Made by a program: the position numbers and the translations under genes. A stretch of 20,366 bases of DNA from assembly GCA_003354055.1 (NCBI GenBank), contig PIVQ01000056.1:1-20366 (forward strand), read 5' to 3'. How positions within the stretch are numbered: position 1 is the stretch's first letter; each line of letters begins with the position of its first letter. Positions 7,182-14,916 of this stretch are shown one piece after another. This DNA is from Desulfobacteraceae bacterium. GTDB lineage: Bacteria > Desulfobacterota > Desulfobacteria > Desulfobacterales > Desulfobacteraceae. A model generated the notes under the pieces. That model worked only from the letters and a program-made list of their open reading frames with translations, was not told the origin of the DNA and made no database searches.

Positions 7182-9623
7182 TTACATTATCTTTGCATTA
7201 TAAAGCCTTAAACTGTTGGTCACGACAGATATACTGCTCACAGCCATGGCCAGAGCAGCAAGTATGGGATGTAATTGTCGAAGAAAATCCGGGAAATAAT
7301 CGAAAGGGGCCAGGATGCCTGCAGCCACCGGAATCAGTACTGCATTATAAACAAAGGCCAGAAAAAGATTCTGCCGGACCGTTCTTAGGGTTTTTCTGCT
7401 GACTTTTATGGCCTTGGGAATCCCCTCCAGGCTTCCGCTTGAAAGAATAACATCCCCGGTTTCTATGGCAACATCCGTTCCCGTGCCGATGGCCAGACCA
7501 ATATCTGCCTGGGCAAGGGCCGGCGCGTCATTTATGCCGTCTCCCACCATACCGACCAGGTCGTTATCTTTTTGGAGATTTTTGATTTGCGCAGCTTTTT
7601 CTTCTGGCTGAACTTCTGCTAACACCAGGTCTACATTTACTTCTTTAGCAATGGCATTGGCAGTCTGGATATTATCACCTGTCAGCATGACAACTTTAAG
7701 ATTTTCATCATGCAGGTGCTTGATTGCCTTGGCAGATTCGGGTTTTACCGAATCTGATACAGATAAAAGCCCAAGGACAGTTTTGTTATCGGCCAGAAGC
7801 ATTACTGTTCTTCCCATGTTCTGGTAAGTTGCGATAATTTTATCTGACTCCTCAAAATCATATCCGCTATCCGAAAACCAGCCGGGCTTCCCGAACTTGA
7901 ATTGCTGCTTATTGATCTCTGCTTCAACACCAAACCCTGAAACTGCTGTGAATTTTTTCGGATCCAGAAGTTTTATTTTAGTAGTTTCAGCATAGGACAA
8001 GATAGCGCGCCCGATGGGGTGTTCAGACCCTTTTTCCAATGAAGCCGCATGAACAAGAATAAACTCCCGGGTGATGCCGGGAGTTAATGGGATAATATCT
8101 ATTACAGTCGGTTTTCCCATGGTAATGGTGCCGGTTTTATCAAGAACAATGGTTTTAAGTTTGGCGGCATTTTCAAGGGCCTCGCTTCTTTTGAAAAGGA
8201 TCCCGTTTTCAGCCCCCTTCCCTGTTCCTGCCATAATGGCAGTTGGTGTTGCAAGACCAAGAGCGCAGGGACAGGCAATGACAAGAACGGCAACCATTCG
8301 GATCATGGCGGGCACAAATTCTCCGGTAACTCCCCACCAGATGAAAAAAGTCATAATCGCCATAATGATAACAGCCGGTACGAAAAATGCCGAAACACGG
8401 TCAGCCAGGGCCTGAATGGGGGCTTTGCTCCCCTGGGCCTCCAGAACCAGCCGTATGATCTGGGCCAACGCAGTATCTTTTCCGACCCTTGTGGCTTTGA
8501 ATTTTAAAAACCCCTGACCGTTGACTGTACCACCGGTGACAACATCTTTTACCGTTTTATCAACCGGCAGGGGCTCTCCTGTAAGCATGGATTCGTCCAC
8601 TGATGAACTGCCTTCCATAATTATGCCGTCAACCGGAAACCGTTCTCCCGGCCGGATAATGACAATATCATCTTTTTTAACAGCGGAAATGGGGACCTGT
8701 TTTTCAACGTCCCCTTCAAGTATGGCGGCTGTTTTGGACACAAGGCCGATCAGTTTTTTGATCGCACCACCGGTTTTCCCTTTTGTTCTTGCTTCAAGGA
8801 GTTTCCCAAGTTTTATCAGGGTGATAATCACGGCAGATGTTTCAAAATAGACATGTCCGCCCAAACCTGAAACCAGCAAAATTGCAAGGGAATAAAAATA
8901 GGCCACAGAAGACCCGAGAGCGATCAATACATCCATGTTGGTCGTTTTGTTTCTAAGACTTTTTACGGCGCCCACATAATAGTCCCATCCGGTATAAAAC
9001 TGGACCGGTGTTGCCAGAACAAGAAACAGCCAGTTTACCCATGATGCATGGCTCCACTGGCCAATCAGATTAAAATCCCGTGACATGCTCATGGCAAACA
9101 ACGGCAGGGCAAAGATGACCCCCACTAAAAATTTAGTTGTCTGATCCTTGATTTCGGTATTTCTTGCGATCTCTTCGGCATCCTCGTCCTCCATATCATC
9201 AGATGACAGGACAACATCATATCCAATTTTTTGAATTGCTGAAACGATTTCGTCCAGAGATACAATTGAGGGAATAAACTCTACTAAGACTCTTTCTGAA
9301 GCAAAGTTGACCGATGCCACGGTAATCCCGGACATTTTTTTCAAGGCTTTCTCGATGTTTGAAGCGCAATTGGCACAGGTCATGCCGGTCACCGGCATTT
9401 CCTGTTTTTTTGCCGGAACTTTATATCCGGAATCATGGATCTTTTTAGTAATTTGGGAAACAGAAAGGGTGCTCGGGTTGAAAGAAACAACTGCCTGTTC
9501 CGCTGCAAAATTCACATTGGAACTTTCAACGCCTTTCAGATTCCCAAGCATTTTATCAATATTGGCAGCACAGTTTGCACAGCTCATACCGGCAATTGGC
9601 AACGAAATGGTTTGTGAAGACAT
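7182..9623 (-). CDS. copA: Cu(I)-translocating P1B-type ATPase
   Basis: This 813-residue inner-membrane pump should export Cu(I) from the cytoplasm using ATP. It has two N-terminal heavy-metal-associated domains with GMSCANC (C15, C18) and GMTCANC (C83, C86), about eight membrane helices, and the actuator TGE (348-350). The transport motif is CPC at 451-453, followed by the phosphorylation site DKTGT (495-499), SEHPIG (533-538) and GDGIND (695-700). The late-helix residues Y759-N760 and M793-x-x-S796-S797 are the Cu(I)-site signature of the CopA (P1B-1) class, so copper (or silver) is much more likely than zinc. AAGGGGG upstream overlaps the SHOCT stop; the gap is only 12 bp, so it is the third gene of the YHS-SHOCT-copA operon. 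Confidence 0.96.
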   Translation of the reverse strand: MSSQTISLPIAGMSCANCAANIDKMLGNLKGVESSNVNFAAEQAVVSFNPSTLSVSQITKKIHDSGYKVPAKKQEMPVTGMTCANCASNIEKALKKMSGITVASVNFASERVLVEFIPSIVSLDEIVSAIQKIGYDVVLSSDDMEDEDAEEIARNTEIKDQTTKFLVGVIFALPLFAMSMSRDFNLIGQWSHASWVNWLFLVLATPVQFYTGWDYYVGAVKSLRNKTTNMDVLIALGSSVAYFYSLAILLVSGLGGHVYFETSAVIITLIKLGKLLEARTKGKTGGAIKKLIGLVSKTAAILEGDVEKQVPISAVKKDDIVIIRPGERFPVDGIIMEGSSSVDESMLTGEPLPVDKTVKDVVTGGTVNGQGFLKFKATRVGKDTALAQIIRLVLEAQGSKAPIQALADRVSAFFVPAVIIMAIMTFFIWWGVTGEFVPAMIRMVAVLVIACPCALGLATPTAIMAGTGKGAENGILFKRSEALENAAKLKTIVLDKTGTITMGKPTVIDIIPLTPGITREFILVHAASLEKGSEHPIGRAILSYAETTKIKLLDPKKFTAVSGFGVEAEINKQQFKFGKPGWFSDSGYDFEESDKIIATYQNMGRTVMLLADNKTVLGLLSVSDSVKPESAKAIKHLHDENLKVVMLTGDNIQTANAIAKEVNVDLVLAEVQPEEKAAQIKNLQKDNDLVGMVGDGINDAPALAQADIGLAIGTGTDVAIETGDVILSSGSLEGIPKAIKVSRKTLRTVRQNLFLAFVYNAVLIPVAAGILAPFDYFPDFLRQLHPILAALAMAVSSISVVTNSLRLYNAKIM

Positions 9624-9635
9624 GGATAGCCCCCT

Positions 9636-9959
9636 TTAATCAGCAATAATTTGTTTTTTTAATTCAAATTCATCAATATCGATCTCACCTTTTACAAACC
9701 GCTCATTCAGAATTTGAGAGGCACTTATTTCGGTTCCTGAAAAACGTTTCTCTCTTTGGGGCAGATTTAAAACCCAACGAATAACAAGGATGAGAATCCC
9801 AAGCACCAGACCCCAGAACAGAAACATCATCCAGCCCATGCCCATATACCCACCGCTCATTGGCCCCTGCCCCGGTAGGTTCGCAAAGGCCGCATCATAA
9901 CTCAAAAAGAGAAATGAAAAGACGACGAAAAATTTAATCGCAGCATTTTTTTTAATCAT
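9636..9959 (-). CDS. Small exported SHOCT-domain membrane protein
   Basis: The protein has 107 residues from ATG 9957-9959. This start is chosen because GGGAGG (complement of 9965-9970) lies about 5 nt upstream and because it begins a clean signal peptide (1-26, ending AAFA). An upstream start would add 22 non-hydrophobic residues. A Gly/Met-rich stretch (31-44) leads into a membrane helix (about 43-63). The C-terminal SHOCT motif (about 80-107, ILNERFVKGEI then DEFELKKQ) is known as a short oligomerisation or docking element. It sits between the YHS protein and CopA and resembles the protein at 19605. A role in envelope copper handling is inferred from context. Confidence 0.85.
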   Translation of the reverse strand: MIKKNAAIKFFVVFSFLFLSYDAAFANLPGQGPMSGGYMGMGWMMFLFWGLVLGILILVIRWVLNLPQREKRFSGTEISASQILNERFVKGEIDIDEFELKKQIIAD

Positions 9960-9980
9960 GTGGACCTCCCGAAATAAGCC

Positions 9981-10005
9981 CCCCGGCGGTTCCTGGCCAC
10001 CGGGG
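9981..10005 (-). other. GC-rich intercistronic hairpin between YHS and SHOCT genes
   Basis: CCCCGGCGG (9981-9989) pairs with CCACCGGGG (9997-10005), nine pairs with one that is G-U in the minus-strand RNA, around a 7-nt loop. It fills the 58-bp gap between the two genes and ends 11 bp before the SHOCT ribosome site. No U-tract follows. It may stabilise or partially attenuate the operon mRNA. Confidence 0.6.
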
Positions 10006-10017
10006 AGCCTATGATAA

Positions 10018-10278
10018 TTAATCACAGCATTGGGGTTTGCCGTTGGTAACCTTATTCAGGCGTTTAAGATAATTATTCCACCATCTTTTCAAAAAGAATG
10101 AACTCTTTTTCTGATAGGCCTCAGGTGATTTTTCAAATGCGTCTCGACAGGTCTGTGCACAAAAATAATATGTCTGATCATTCCAGGTAGCAGTGATTGA
10201 GTTTTTATCAGAGGAGACATCCATTCCACAAACAGGATCTTTGTGGTTCCCTTTATTATTTGTGTTTATATGAGTCAT
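10018..10278 (-). CDS. YHS-domain metal-binding protein
   Basis: The protein has 86 residues from ATG 10276-10278. AGGAGG (complement of 10285-10290) is 6 nt upstream, which decides this start over longer in-frame ones. The YHS domain (about 13-56) has DPVCGM (14-19, C17) and FCAQTC (C40, C44), the usual metal-ligand positions. A basic, aromatic C-terminal tail ends in a CC pair (84-85). YHS domains are common in or beside copper ATPases and are thought to bind copper or sense metal. There is no signal peptide, so it is probably cytoplasmic and may pass Cu(I) to CopA. It is the first gene of the operon and follows a sigma54 promoter by about 30 nt of leader. Confidence 0.88.
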   Translation of the reverse strand: MTHINTNNKGNHKDPVCGMDVSSDKNSITATWNDQTYYFCAQTCRDAFEKSPEAYQKKSSFFLKRWWNNYLKRLNKVTNGKPQCCD

Positions 10279-10318
10279 GTGCATCCTCCTTATTGATGTT
10301 GGCTTTATATAAAAGTAT

Positions 10319-10334
10319 AGCAAAGCTTGTGCCA
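10319..10334 (-). promoter_or_regulatory. Near-perfect sigma54 (-24/-12) promoter of the YHS-SHOCT-copA operon
   Basis: The minus strand reads TGGCAC-AAGCT-TTGCT, matching the consensus TGGCAC-N5-TTGCW in every fixed position, with GG and GC 10 bp apart. The predicted transcript start is near 10308, about 30 nt before the YHS ATG. An upstream dyad at 10419-10439 fits an activator site. Confidence 0.8.
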
Positions 10335-10418
10335 CCTGGAGACCAATAGCCACAACCATCTGATTTACATAGCAAATCAATGCGATTGTGAATTTCGCAT
10401 CTGTCTTATTTCACCCAG

Positions 10419-10439
10419 GGTGGATAAATTTTATCCACC
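10419..10439. promoter_or_regulatory. Perfect dyad GGTGGATAA-N3-TTATCCACC, likely activator-binding site
   Basis: Two 9-bp arms (10419-10427 and 10431-10439) are perfect inverse copies with a 3-bp centre. It is centred about 95 bp upstream of the -24 element of the copper operon, a usual place for a sigma54 enhancer-binding protein. A further inverted repeat (ATGCGA, 10380-10385, with TCGCAT, 10395-10400) lies between the dyad and the promoter. Confidence 0.7.
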
Positions 10440-10490
10440 TGTATTATCAGTAAGATATATCCCTTATAGTATTTTTAGACTGAATTTGAA

Positions 10491-10518
10491 TTGAAATAAG
10501 ATCCGGGTTAACTATAAT
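10491..10518 (+). promoter_or_regulatory. Candidate sigma70 promoter of the methyltransferase gene
   Basis: TTGAAA (10491-10496), a 16-bp spacer and a perfect TATAAT (10513-10518) lie 38 bp before the ATG at 10557. Confidence 0.5.
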
Positions 10519-10556
10519 GAAAAATAATATAACGGCTTCTGCAACAGGAGATATTT

Positions 10557-11174
10557 ATGGGATTTTATGACAAGCATATATTGCCGAAAATCATTCATTC
10601 CGTTTGTAATCAGAAATCAATCAACTATCAACGCAAAAAAGTTGTTCCTCTGGCTAAAGGACGAGTTTTAGAAATTGGTATTGGTTCCGGTTTGAATTTA
10701 CCCTTTTATGATCCAAACAAAGTTGAACATGTTTGGGGGGTGGATCCAGATGCTCAGATGAGGAAAATGGCTAAAAAAAATGCATCTAAAACTCAATTTA
10801 AAGTTGACTTTATAGGGTTGTCCGGAGAGCAAATTCCACTAGAAAAAAATGTTGCTGATACTATTTTGGTCACCTATACCTTATGTTCAATTTCCGGCGT
10901 ACTCAACGCTTTGAATGAAATGAGGCGGGTTCTGAGACCGGGAGGAGAATTGATTTTTTGTGAACATGGGAGAGCGCCTGATAAAAATGTTCGTATCTGG
11001 CAAAAAAGATTGAACCCTGTTTGGAGTTTTTTAGGTGGTGGATGTAATTTAGATAAACCCATACCGAGTATCATTGAAGAAGGCGGTTTCAAAATAACGA
11101 ATCTTGACACGATGTATATTCCCGGTTTTAAACCAGCCTGTTTTAATTTCTGGGGTACTGCCATTCAAAAATAA
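10557..11174 (+). CDS. Class I SAM-dependent methyltransferase, METTL7/UbiE-like
   Basis: The protein has 205 residues and CAGGAG sits upstream of the ATG. SAM-binding motif I is VLEIGIGSG (37-45) and the acidic residue of motif II is D63. LRPGG (126-130), EHGRAPD (136-142) and GCNL (162-165) follow. The last group and the IWQKRLNPVW stretch recall animal METTL7 (TMT1) proteins, which methylate alkyl thiols and hydrogen sulfide, so a small thiol or selenol substrate is possible; this is inferred from similarity recalled without a search. It has no obvious signal peptide. It is divergent from the copper operon and shares its regulatory gap. The gene is somewhat richer in A+T than copA. Confidence 0.85.
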   Translation: MGFYDKHILPKIIHSVCNQKSINYQRKKVVPLAKGRVLEIGIGSGLNLPFYDPNKVEHVWGVDPDAQMRKMAKKNASKTQFKVDFIGLSGEQIPLEKNVADTILVTYTLCSISGVLNALNEMRRVLRPGGELIFCEHGRAPDKNVRIWQKRLNPVWSFLGGGCNLDKPIPSIIEEGGFKITNLDTMYIPGFKPACFNFWGTAIQK

Positions 11175-11229
11175 GTTTGGAAAACACCTCAACTCTATTT
11201 TTGCCAGTACCGGATAAATACCCAGAGGC

Positions 11230-12945
11230 TTATTCCCTATTCTGCAAGGATTGGATGATATGCAGTCGCATGGGCTGATCCACCCCTTTCAAGGTGGCAT
11301 GAAACGACTTTTCAACATGGACCTGGCCGTTTACATGCGCATAAACCGCATCGGAAATCGCAATCTCATCTTTGTCTGTTTTCGCCTGGATCCGGCTGGT
11401 AATATTAACGGCCGATCCCACGATTCCGTATTTGGAGCGGCTATTGGATCCGATATTCCCCACAATAACCTGACCTGAGTTGATACCAATCCCCATGGCA
11501 AGATCCGGCAAATTCCTTTCATGCATTTCCTGGTTAAACTCAGCCATTTGGGTCTGCATTTTGGATGCGCACTGAATACAACGTGCGCCCGTATCTGCTA
11601 TGGATTCCGAAAGGGGATCAAAGAAAACAAGGATTGCATCTCCGAAAAAATCAACAATAATACCGTTATGCTCTTGAATGATCTGTATCATATGGGAAAA
11701 ATACTGGTTCAGGATACGAATGATAAGTTCTGGACTCAGGGTTTCCGAAAGAGCGGTAAATCCCCTGATGTCGGACATCATGATTACCACTTCCTTTCTT
11801 TGCCCCCCAAGCTTGCCGGCATCGGGACGATTAAGAAGAATTTTGGCAAATTCCGGATCTACATACCGGCCAAAGGAATTCCGGATGAGGTCACGCTCAG
11901 CAAGCCCGGCCGCCATCGCATTGTAGCTTAGGATCAATCGGCCTATTTCATCTTCACTGCCCACGGGAATCGGTTTGCCGTATTCTCCTTTGGCCACCTT
12001 TTGAGCTTTGTCAGACAGCAATTTTATATATCTGACCAGCCTTCCCACATGGATTCGTATCAGCATAAGGATGATGAAAACAAGAACAAGGATTCCCAAA
12101 GCAAAGGCATCTCTTAAATTAATAATGGGTTTTAGAATCCGGTCACCCCGAGCAAATAGTATAATGGTCCAGGGAACCTGTTCCAGCTTATAAAATCCGG
12201 CAATCACCTTGGGCGGATGCTCCTTGGACGTCACCGTTCCAAAATGCACCTTTTTCATCTTATCTAAAATCGCCTTTTCCAGGGGATCGTTGTTATCCCC
12301 TAAAGATTTTCTGTCTTTCATTGTCACTTTGGTGTGGTGGGCCATGTATTTACCGTTCTGGTCAACAATACAGGCCAAGTCACTCTCCCACCATCCCAGG
12401 CTGGCAATATCCTTGAGCAGATAATCAAATCGCATCTTTATGTTCAGATTACCCATATTCTCTCCATTGGGCCCGGACAGAGACACGGCTATGGTAACGG
12501 TTTTTTGACCTTTATCCGTATCATATTCAGGGGTGGATACCGCTGAAATTCTTGAGCGGGAAAACCTCATTTTGCCACCACGCATCATATTCATTTGATG
12601 CATGAAATTTTTTGACAGCACCTCTTCAGGACCGCCCTCAAAATCAACCCAAAGAACCCCCTCCATTGCCTCAAGAAATTTAATGATCCGGTCGGAATTT
12701 AAGGCCGCCTCTTCTGCATTGGATTTCTTGAACAGGACCTCCAATAATTCAAGGGGTTTTAAAAGACGCATCTCAATCGCATGGGCAGCCCGCTGAAGTT
12801 TTAGCGCAGCCGACTCATCCCATTGGTAGAGCATGGCATCCCGGGTATATAAAAAGCTGAGTCCGCCCCCAGCAAAAAGAATGAGGATCACCGGAATCAG
12901 CAGAAGGAAGGTTAATCGTCCCCTAAGTGTTTTGAACTTTAACAT
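11230..12945 (-). CDS. Membrane class III adenylate/guanylate cyclase with periplasmic sensor and HAMP
   Basis: The protein has 571 residues from ATG 12943-12945. A longer frame starts at 13053, but that would run into the upstream gene. It has TM1 (about 11-31), a large periplasmic Cache-like sensor domain (about 35-275), TM2 (about 280-297), HAMP (about 300-352) and a catalytic domain (about 384-541). Metal aspartates are present (D392 in MSDIRGF, D436 in FFGDAIL), as are the transition-state pair N514 and R518. The two base-selecting positions are unusual: the Lys of the NKF-GD motif is Asp432 and the later Asp is Ser511, so the product (cAMP or other) cannot be assigned. The start is 1 bp after the stop of the HD-GYP gene and has only a weak ribosome site, which implies translational coupling. 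Confidence 0.9.
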   Translation of the reverse strand: MLKFKTLRGRLTFLLLIPVILILFAGGGLSFLYTRDAMLYQWDESAALKLQRAAHAIEMRLLKPLELLEVLFKKSNAEEAALNSDRIIKFLEAMEGVLWVDFEGGPEEVLSKNFMHQMNMMRGGKMRFSRSRISAVSTPEYDTDKGQKTVTIAVSLSGPNGENMGNLNIKMRFDYLLKDIASLGWWESDLACIVDQNGKYMAHHTKVTMKDRKSLGDNNDPLEKAILDKMKKVHFGTVTSKEHPPKVIAGFYKLEQVPWTIILFARGDRILKPIINLRDAFALGILVLVFIILMLIRIHVGRLVRYIKLLSDKAQKVAKGEYGKPIPVGSEDEIGRLILSYNAMAAGLAERDLIRNSFGRYVDPEFAKILLNRPDAGKLGGQRKEVVIMMSDIRGFTALSETLSPELIIRILNQYFSHMIQIIQEHNGIIVDFFGDAILVFFDPLSESIADTGARCIQCASKMQTQMAEFNQEMHERNLPDLAMGIGINSGQVIVGNIGSNSRSKYGIVGSAVNITSRIQAKTDKDEIAISDAVYAHVNGQVHVEKSFHATLKGVDQPMRLHIIQSLQNRE

Positions 12946-12946
12946 A

Positions 12947-14086
12947 CTAATTATCCGGAATGATTTGTCCTTCTTCAATTGCTTTAAAGAAGGCGGTAAC
13001 AACTTTGTCCGACCATTGCTTGTCCCTGTTCTTCTCAATCTCTTTAAAGGCAATCTCGGCGGGAAGTGCGTTTCTGTAGGGACGTGAACTGGTCATTGCA
13101 TCAAACGCATCTGCAATGGCAATGCACTGGGCAATGATCGGAATTTCATCCCCCTTGAGCCCGTCCGGGTATCCTCTGCCGTCAAAGCGTTCATGGTGGT
13201 GAATAATTCCCGGCAGATATTTTTTCATGCTGTCTTCATAATCAAGCATCTTAGCCCCTGCTGCCGGGTGTTTTTTTATGTGATCAAACTCTTCATCTGT
13301 CAGCCTTCCGTCTTTTAACAATACATGATCAGGCACTCCGATTTTTCCGATATCATGCAGCAGAGCCGAAAGATTGAGTGTTTTAATATCATTTTCAGTA
13401 AGACCCAGTTCCCGGGCAATATCGGTTGAATATTTCACCACTCTTTTTGAATGTCCTTCGGTATATTTGTCCCTTGCTTCCAGTGCATTAATCAAAGAAG
13501 TCATGGCCGAAGTCACGGTTGTCTGGTGCCTTAAAATTTTTTGAAATCGATACTCACGAAAAGACAGGATAATTCCTGAAAACAAAATTAAAACACAAAA
13601 AGCCGCAATAGTATATGTGATAAGGTTGAGTTTTTCCCTGGCGTTCCTCAATTCTGTTTCATGCTTTTCATGGTGCATTTGCGAATCTTTTTTCAAGCCC
13701 TCAATTAATGTGAGCGCATTTTGAAACTTACTTTTTTCGAGCAATGGGATCAACTGTTTCGACAGGCGAATGAATTCATACTCACGGTCATATTTTTGAA
13801 ATTTAATATCCGGTTGATAAAGAAAATTATAGAATTCCTGAAATGCTGTTTTAAAGTGCCCTAAAGGTACTTCAATGGACATAGGTGATGGATTGGGTGC
13901 TTGAAGGGCTTTGTTAATATGCCGGGTGGCTTCCTGAAAATTCTTGGACAACAAAATAACCGGGGTATAATAGTTTGAAATTTCATCACTGAATTTATTG
14001 ATCTTAAAAACCAGGGTCATAATGAGCACACCGGTAACAATACTGATTAATACAGGCCAGACGATGATGGATTTTTTATTTTGCAT
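12947..14086 (-). CDS. Membrane HD-GYP c-di-GMP phosphodiesterase
   Basis: The protein has 379 residues. TM1 (about 7-28), a helical periplasmic region (about 30-155), TM2 (about 156-175) and an HD-GYP domain (about 190-370). Catalytic signature residues are present: H211, H244-D245 with the following IGK, H273, H297-H298 and the GYP motif at 305-307 within HHERFDGRGYP. It should hydrolyse c-di-GMP in response to an outside signal. Its stop is 1 bp from the start of the nucleotide cyclase, so degradation of one nucleotide messenger and synthesis of another come from one transcript. A strong terminator at 14155-14183 separates it from the upstream gene; no clear promoter was recognised. Confidence 0.92.
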   Translation of the reverse strand: MQNKKSIIVWPVLISIVTGVLIMTLVFKINKFSDEISNYYTPVILLSKNFQEATRHINKALQAPNPSPMSIEVPLGHFKTAFQEFYNFLYQPDIKFQKYDREYEFIRLSKQLIPLLEKSKFQNALTLIEGLKKDSQMHHEKHETELRNAREKLNLITYTIAAFCVLILFSGIILSFREYRFQKILRHQTTVTSAMTSLINALEARDKYTEGHSKRVVKYSTDIARELGLTENDIKTLNLSALLHDIGKIGVPDHVLLKDGRLTDEEFDHIKKHPAAGAKMLDYEDSMKKYLPGIIHHHERFDGRGYPDGLKGDEIPIIAQCIAIADAFDAMTSSRPYRNALPAEIAFKEIEKNRDKQWSDKVVTAFFKAIEEGQIIPDN

Positions 14087-14154
14087 GGGAGAACCTTTAT
14101 TACAACTTGGAGGGTCATTAGTAGATTTTCAGCACAAAAGCCCATTTTAAATAT

Positions 14155-14183
14155 AAAAAGGCCGGAAGTTCTCCGGCCTTTTT
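14155..14183. terminator. Strong Rho-independent terminator, bidirectional
   Basis: AAAAAGGCCGGA (14155-14166) and TCCGGCCTTTTT (14172-14183) are a perfect 12-bp inverted repeat with a 5-nt loop, giving a U-tract on either strand. It lies 45 bp past the stop of the - strand gene at 14229. Confidence 0.92.
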
Positions 14184-14228
14184 GCTAAGGCACTGCAGTG
14201 AATGGGTGCTTGCAGGGCGGGTGATCGG

Positions 14229-14597
14229 TTATTCTTCTATAGAGTCTGAGTTGTTATGATTCTGGTTGTTATTTGATTTGTTCATATCATCATATCTATG
14301 GTTCTGGGTACGGTTGTCCTGGTTGTTGAACATATGCCCGTCATTATCCATGCCATACCCCATCTGCCCTGAATTATAGTTATGGTTTCCATTGTTCATA
14401 TGCCGGCCATATCCGTTGCCGCCACCCATATGATTGTTGTTGTAGTCGTTTCCATGGTTCATGGCGTAATTGCTGCCGGAGTATCCGCCGCCCATGTGGG
14501 AACCTGCTCCCATATTGGCCAGGGCATAGGTGCTGAATCCTGTGACAAGAACAAGTGAAACAGCGAAGATTGTTTTTTTAAGGCTTATTTTTTTCAT
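14229..14597 (-). CDS. Small exported Asn/Gly/Met/His-rich protein
   Basis: The protein has 122 residues with a good signal peptide (1-27, ending YALA) and AAGGAG 7 nt before the ATG. The mature part is low-complexity, rich in Asn, Gly, His and Met, with repeated HMGGG/HMNNG-like units and no cysteine. No known domain was seen. Met/His-rich periplasmic proteins often bind Cu(I)/Cu(II) or other soft metals. Its N-terminus resembles that of the Spy-like protein at 18875 (both begin the mature chain with a Met/Gly/His stretch), and the two genes share a promoter element. Metal buffering is inferred. Confidence 0.75.
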   Translation of the reverse strand: MKKISLKKTIFAVSLVLVTGFSTYALANMGAGSHMGGGYSGSNYAMNHGNDYNNNHMGGGNGYGRHMNNGNHNYNSGQMGYGMDNDGHMFNNQDNRTQNHRYDDMNKSNNNQNHNNSDSIEE

Positions 14598-14655
14598 GTG
14601 TAACTCCTTTAGGTTTTATTTCTGTTAAAAACTTTCAAGCTCTGGGGACACTTAT

Positions 14656-14671
14656 ATCAACAAGCGTGCCA
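14656..14671 (-). promoter_or_regulatory. Sigma54-like element with variant -12, upstream of the Asn/Met-rich gene
   Basis: The minus strand reads TGGCAC-GCTTG-TTGAT: a perfect -24, correct spacing, but GA in place of GC at -12. The element at 18800-18815 shares CTTGTTGATATA at a similar distance from its gene, so the pattern is probably real. Confidence 0.5.
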
Positions 14672-14734
14672 CAAACAATAACTCGCTGATATGTAAGAGT
14701 ATTTTTTATTTGTATGAAAAACTATAAATTGGAG

Positions 14735-14765
14735 TGTGGATAATTATTAGGCGGGTGGTGGATAA
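14735..14765. promoter_or_regulatory. Two direct half-sites TGGATAA 22 bp apart
   Basis: TGTGGATAA (14735-14743) and GGTGGATAA (14757-14765) are in the same orientation, two helical turns apart, 65-95 bp upstream of the -24-like element. The opposite arms of the dyads are degenerate. The first is also a perfect DnaA-box sequence. Confidence 0.5.
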
Positions 14766-14916
14766 AATTGAGCCATGTAATTTAAAAAAGGGCAGAGTTG
14801 ATTAACAATCAATTAAAATATAATGACATATTTCAACAAAATTATGTCAGAATGTTTTCGCATTGCCTTTTTTTACTCAGTTCTTTATATTGCGGATGAT
14901 TTGAGGCCTTTGGTTA

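Larger units (their letters stand above)
14598..14916. other. 319-bp divergent intergenic region
   Basis: No gene is seen here. It holds the leader of the Asn/Met-rich gene, a -24/-12-like element (14656-14671), two half-sites (14735-14765), an inverted repeat TTGATT-AAC-AATCAA (14798-14812) and a TATAAT (14819-14824 region) that may serve the HD-GYP gene. Confidence 0.6.

Noticed and set aside
12947..13053. Longer N-terminus for the nucleotide cyclase (start at 13053)
   Set aside because: It would overlap the end of the HD-GYP gene by over 100 bp with a basic non-membrane leader; ATG 12945 gives a normal TM1 start and a tight coupling.
14735..14743. Perfect DnaA box (TGTGGATAA), possible replication origin
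   Set aside because: Single perfect box; the related sites are dyads in promoter gaps, with no dnaA/dnaN genes or AT-rich unwinding array. A regulator site explains them better.
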